From Hyphomicrobiales bacterium (GTDB taxonomy: Bacteria > Pseudomonadota > Alphaproteobacteria > Rhizobiales > Rhizobiaceae), in assembly GCA_900466605.1 (NCBI GenBank), contig UBMU01000036.1:62001-126000 (forward strand): 64,000 nucleotides of DNA, read 5' to 3'. The first letter of the stretch is position 1. Every line of letters begins with the position of its first letter. Made by a program: the position numbers and the translations under genes. The notes below the pieces were generated by a model, which did no database searches, had not been told where the DNA came from, and worked only from the letters and a program-made list of their open reading frames with translations. Below, in pieces: positions 61,059-64,000 of the stretch.

Positions 61059-61763
61059 ATGAGCAGTGCCGCCGCAATTCCTTTCCACCTTGGGCCGGAA
61101 CTCGGGCGGGCGATCAATCGTACCGATTTTTTTCGCTTGCTGAAGGCTGCAGCGCAGCATTACCACTTTGAGTTTTTCGCCCTGGCGCGTGTTTCGGAAG
61201 CCTCGCCGCCTTTCAGCGCGCGTGAAGTCATCATCACCAATGTTTCAGAGCGGCGCACCGCCCTGTTTCTCTACGGCATGCGTCAGGCACTGGGACTCCT
61301 GAAGACAAAGGCCTCGCAATTCCTGGCAACGCCGCTGACGGGTAGCGGCAGTCTGCCCGGGGATTATCCACGTGACCTCGTTCTCAACGAATTTGAGAGC
61401 AACACATTCCTCCTCGTTCCCCTCTTTACGCCGGAGGGCAGGCGCTATTGCGTTGCCTTCAGCGGCAAGCGGGCAGAGCCGGAACAGGGAGAGGTCGCGG
61501 AGATTCTTCTCGATACGATGCGAATCTTCGACAAGTTCTACGAAGAAATCTTGGCGCACGAGATGTCAGGGCGCCTCACCCAACGCGAGACCGAAGTCGT
61601 GAAATGGACCAGTGAGGGCAAAACCTCTGCGGACATCGCAATCATCCTCGGCCTATCGGAACACACCATCAATTCTCACATCGCGGCCTCGGTCAGGAAG
61701 CTCGATGCCGTCAACCGCGTCCACATGGTCGCGATCGCGCTCAGGATGGGGTTGGTAACGTGA
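61059..61763 (+). CDS. LuxR-family transcriptional regulator (solo)
   Basis: A 234-residue protein. The C-terminal ~65 residues are a canonical LuxR helix-turn-helix (LTQRETEVVKWTSEGKTSADIAIILGLSEHTINSHIAASVRKLDAVNRVHMVAIALRMGL). The N-terminal part has the length of an autoinducer-binding domain but lacks the usual W/Y and DP residues of the pocket (NVSERRTALFLYGMRQALGLLK region), so acyl-homoserine lactone binding is doubtful. No luxI gene is nearby. It lies within the two-component island and its stop overlaps a GTG of the next receiver frame. Confidence 0.85.
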   Translation: MSSAAAIPFHLGPELGRAINRTDFFRLLKAAAQHYHFEFFALARVSEASPPFSAREVIITNVSERRTALFLYGMRQALGLLKTKASQFLATPLTGSGSLPGDYPRDLVLNEFESNTFLLVPLFTPEGRRYCVAFSGKRAEPEQGEVAEILLDTMRIFDKFYEEILAHEMSGRLTQRETEVVKWTSEGKTSADIAIILGLSEHTINSHIAASVRKLDAVNRVHMVAIALRMGLVT

Positions 61764-61777
61764 CTGGAGAAACAGGA

Positions 61778-62212
61778 ATGATGGTCGATGAGGGCCGCAA
61801 GGCCGTCAAGGTTCTCTTCGTCGACGACGAGGTCGTCGAGTTCAGGTCGCTGAAAAAGAAACTCGATACGTTGAGCGAGCCGCCAGTCGCCCTCCAGTAT
61901 GCGCAATCGATCGATGACGCCGTAACCAAGCTTGGGGCTGACAGGGTCGATTTGATCCTGCTCGACAATCGCCTGCTGCCGAACGCCGATTTCCGCGAGA
62001 CTGTACCGAAGTTGCGTGGCTGCGGTTATACCGGGCCGATTGGCGTTGTCTCCATGGACATCTCGGATGGCTACTTCCAGCAATTCCCGGAGTACGGCGT
62101 CGATTTCCGTATCGGCAAGGATGAGATAGACACCGAAACGCTGCAGTACATCATCCGCGAATACGTGACCTACAACGTGCCTGATGTCTGGAAGGACGAT
62201 TATACAAGTTGA
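61778..62212 (+). CDS. divergent single-domain response regulator
   Basis: A 144-residue receiver (FVDDEVVEF, phospho-acceptor probably Asp in ILLDNRLLP, VVSMDISDG) with an unusual C-terminal part: FRIGKDEIDTETLQYIIREYVTYNVP replaces the KP motif segment. The start at 61778 is preferred because GGAG lies 8 bases upstream; a GTG at 61760 overlapping the LuxR stop is the alternative. It is likely in one operon with the LuxR-type gene and convergent with a kinase three bases beyond its stop. Confidence 0.85.
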   Translation: MMVDEGRKAVKVLFVDDEVVEFRSLKKKLDTLSEPPVALQYAQSIDDAVTKLGADRVDLILLDNRLLPNADFRETVPKLRGCGYTGPIGVVSMDISDGYFQQFPEYGVDFRIGKDEIDTETLQYIIREYVTYNVPDVWKDDYTS

Positions 62213-62215
62213 TCG

Positions 62216-62923
62216 CTATGGGCGTTGTGAGGGGAGGCGAATAGCAAATCGGCTTCCGCCTCGGTCCGAATTCTCGAGCCGAATGCTGCCACCGAGCGCC
62301 CTCAGCACCTCGCGTGCTGCCGTGAGGCCGAGCCCTGGGCCAGCGGGGCGACCCTCCTGCGGCAGCTTCCAGAACGCGTCGAAGATCTTGTCCTGATACG
62401 CGGGATCGATGCCAGGGCCGTTGTCGGACACGCGTATCATGACGCCTGCAGGATCCTTCTCTGCTTCGATCACCACGACCGCAGGCGATGCGCTGCGATG
62501 CGTCAGCGCATTTGCGATCACGTTTGTCAGCGCGATCCTGACGATGACGGCATCCGAACTGATCATCGGTAGCCTGTCGTGCTGCAATTTTCCGCCCGAT
62601 GCGGTGACCTCGCTTGTCACATTCGTCCAGATCTCACCGACGAGGCCATCGAGATCGATGTCGGTTACGCTGACCTGTGGCGCGCCACCGGCAAAGCCCA
62701 TCAGAGCCTTGGTCAGCCGCCGTGCCGTTTCTGCCTTGTCGAGGATGGCTTGCAGGCTCTTCAACTGGTCGCCGTCGAGCTTGTCAGTAAGCTCGTCGAG
62801 CAGGATTTCAGCGTACATTGCAATGTGTCGCAACGGCGATTGCAGATCATGCGAGGCGACAGCCAGGAAGCGACGCATGCGCTCCTCGTTCTCATTTGCT
62901 TCAGCCGACTGATCGGACGACAT
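62216..62923 (-). CDS. short soluble histidine kinase
   Basis: A 235-residue kinase consisting only of a HisKA (VASHDLQSPLRHIAMYAEIL, His near residue 24) and HATPase (VIANALTHRSASP, DNGPGIDPAYQ, GPGLGLTAAREVL) core. There is no sensor domain, so it probably works with a partner protein. The ATPase lacks a typical N-box Lys/Tyr (NALTHRS). It converges with the divergent receiver at 61778 and could be its partner. Start at 62923 has GAGGAG ~10 bases upstream. Confidence 0.88.
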   Translation of the reverse strand: MSSDQSAEANENEERMRRFLAVASHDLQSPLRHIAMYAEILLDELTDKLDGDQLKSLQAILDKAETARRLTKALMGFAGGAPQVSVTDIDLDGLVGEIWTNVTSEVTASGGKLQHDRLPMISSDAVIVRIALTNVIANALTHRSASPAVVVIEAEKDPAGVMIRVSDNGPGIDPAYQDKIFDAFWKLPQEGRPAGPGLGLTAAREVLRALGGSIRLENSDRGGSRFAIRLPSQRP

Positions 62924-62961
62924 ACTTCGAAATCTCCTCACCACCCCCGCAAGAATAGAAA

Positions 62962-62991
62962 GAGGGCGCCGGCTGTGCAACCGGCGCCCTC
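62962..62991 (-). terminator. intrinsic terminator after the SecF gene
   Basis: Eleven-base arms GAGGGCGCCGG and CCGGCGCCCTC with an 8-base loop. On the minus strand it is followed by TTTCTATTCTT, giving a good terminator for the upstream secF transcript (stop at 63016). Confidence 0.85.
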
Positions 62992-63015
62992 ATTCGTTTC
63001 ATCCTGGCACTGTAC

Positions 63016-64000
63016 TCAGCCGACGGTCTTGCGCGGCTGGCCTTCTTGCGGAGGGAGTATTTCTGCCTCGGTATCTGTCGTCGTGCTGGCCTTGGCGTGG
63101 CGACGGCGCCAATCACCAAGGAAGAGCAGGATCGGCGCCGCGATGAAGACCGACGAGGCGCCGGCGACAAGGATGCCGAAGACCATCGGAACAGCAAAGC
63201 TTTCGACCGCGCTTCCGCCCCAGATCGCCATTGGCAGCAGGGCGAGGAAGGCGGTGGCGTTGGTGTAGAGGCTTCGTGCCAGCGTCTCGTTGATCGACCG
63301 GTCAATGATCTCGCGCAGAGGCATCGACTTGTAGAGCCGCATGTTTTCGCGCATGCGGTCGTAAACCACGACCTTGTCGTTCACCGAGTAGCCGACGAGC
63401 GTCAGGATTGCGGCGATAGCTGTCAGGTTGAAGTCGAGGCCGGTCAGCGCAAAGAAGCCGATCGCCTTCGTCACGTCGAGGATGAGCGTGACGATGGCGC
63501 CCACGGCGAATGGCCACTCGAAGCGCCACCAGATGTAGAACAGCATCGCCAAGCTCGCGATGACGACCGACAGGATGCCGGCCCAGGCGAGTTCGCCGCT
63601 GACCTTCGGGCCGATAACGTCGGTGCCGGTCACGGTTGCCGATGGATCGATCTTGACGATCTCCGCCTTCAGCTTCTCGACGGCCGCCGTCTGGGCTTCT
63701 TCACCGCCGTCCTGGCGCTGCGCGCGCACAGCCATGGTGTTGTTGTCGCCATAGGACTGCAGCGAGACTTCGCCGAGGCCAAGGCTGTTCAGGCCTTCGC
63801 GGAAGCGGCCCAGATCAGCGGCCTCCTGAGTCTTCACCGACATCTGGATGCCGCCGCGGAAGTCGACGCCGTAGTTGAGGCCCGGATGAATGAAGAGGAC
63901 GACCGAGGCAATCGACAGGAGTGCCGAGACAGTCACGCCGAAGAAGCGAGCCTTCATGAACTGGATGTGGCGGCCGTAGGGGTTGAACATCATCGGGATG
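63016..64000 (-). CDS. secF: SecF protein-export subunit, or C-terminal part of SecDF
   Basis: At least 325 residues with six membrane helices. FGVTVSALLSIASVVLFIHPGLNYGVDFRGGIQM and LDVTKAIGFFALTGLDFNLTAIAAILTLVGYSVNDKVVVYDRMREN are the diagnostic SecF helices with the conserved DFTGG-like and proton-pathway segments. The periplasmic loop lies between helices 1 and 2. It assists SecYEG in protein export. The first visible ATG is at 63993, but no stop is seen in the last bases, so this may be the end of a fused SecDF as in many Rhizobiales. A terminator follows the gene. Confidence 0.9.
   Translation of the reverse strand, partial: IPMMFNPYGRHIQFMKARFFGVTVSALLSIASVVLFIHPGLNYGVDFRGGIQMSVKTQEAADLGRFREGLNSLGLGEVSLQSYGDNNTMAVRAQRQDGGEEAQTAAVEKLKAEIVKIDPSATVTGTDVIGPKVSGELAWAGILSVVIASLAMLFYIWWRFEWPFAVGAIVTLILDVTKAIGFFALTGLDFNLTAIAAILTLVGYSVNDKVVVYDRMRENMRLYKSMPLREIIDRSINETLARSLYTNATAFLALLPMAIWGGSAVESFAVPMVFGILVAGASSVFIAAPILLFLGDWRRRHAKASTTTDTEAEILPPQEGQPRKTVG

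Noticed and set aside
1..64000. CRISPR array, prophage, transposase or toxin-antitoxin pair
   Set aside because: No regular spaced repeats, no integrase, transposase or phage structural motifs, and no convincing toxin-antitoxin motif in either strand.

Overview
The window reads as chromosomal DNA of a Rhizobiaceae alphaproteobacterium, most likely Rhizobium or a close relative. This rests on GC-rich coding sequence with strong Shine-Dalgarno-like sites, the gene order murA / DUF2948 / hisD / UPF0262 / low-molecular-weight phosphatase / infA / maf / yacG / tRNA-Phe, a PodJ-type polarity protein, a DUF982 protein, GGAAC-N17-CGTT (EcfG-type) promoter signals, and an unusually high number of two-component proteins. 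No phage, insertion sequence, CRISPR array or rRNA was seen.

Layout. 1-4.7 kb: a minus-strand fatty acid beta-oxidation operon (acyl-CoA dehydrogenase, thiolase, a small membrane protein, FadB-like enzyme cut by the window edge) with a palindromic operator over its promoter. 4.9-10.1 kb: a VOC protein, sensory cluster I (CHASE3 kinase, Rcp-type regulator, REC-HisKA_2 kinase), a GAF-GGDEF cyclase and a conserved hypothetical. 10.1-12.7 kb: a PLP sulfur amino acid enzyme, a divergent Lrp regulator and an SDR. 13-22 kb: podJ, cspA, a symporter-like hybrid kinase and mscL. 22-31 kb: aminotransferase, Gly/Asn-rich secreted protein, a frameshifted MFS exporter, galE, a 3-hydroxyisobutyryl-CoA hydrolase-like enzyme and a UvrD-type helicase. 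31-36.7 kb: an accessory patch of short secreted, lipoprotein or hypothetical genes around an acyltransferase, two with EcfG-like promoters. 36.8-43 kb: core housekeeping block with two tRNAs. 43-47 kb: aspartate decarboxylase/antiporter pair (aspD-aspT). 47-50 kb: small proteins, OsmC, EamA exporter. 50-54 kb: surface polysaccharide genes (pyruvyl transferase, flippase, glycosyltransferase). 54-63 kb: a fused ring-cleavage dioxygenase/hydrolase, sensory cluster II (membrane PAS kinase, Rcp-type regulator, REC-kinase-REC), further receiver proteins, a LuxR-type regulator and a short kinase. 63-64 kb: SecF or the C-terminal part of SecDF.

How they fit together. Clusters I and II share one plan: a membrane kinase, overlapped by a Rcp-type single-domain regulator with a close paralogue in the other cluster, then a cytoplasmic REC-kinase. 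With the diguanylate cyclase, the LuxR solo and the hybrid kinase, much of the window is signal processing. The least explained signals are a 74-nt inverted repeat that can fold as a three-way junction (60762-60835), a palindrome over the dioxygenase/hydrolase promoter, a GntR-like palindrome upstream of aspD, and the patch of small genes at 31-36.7 kb. All functions are assigned by reading motifs and context; no database search was run.
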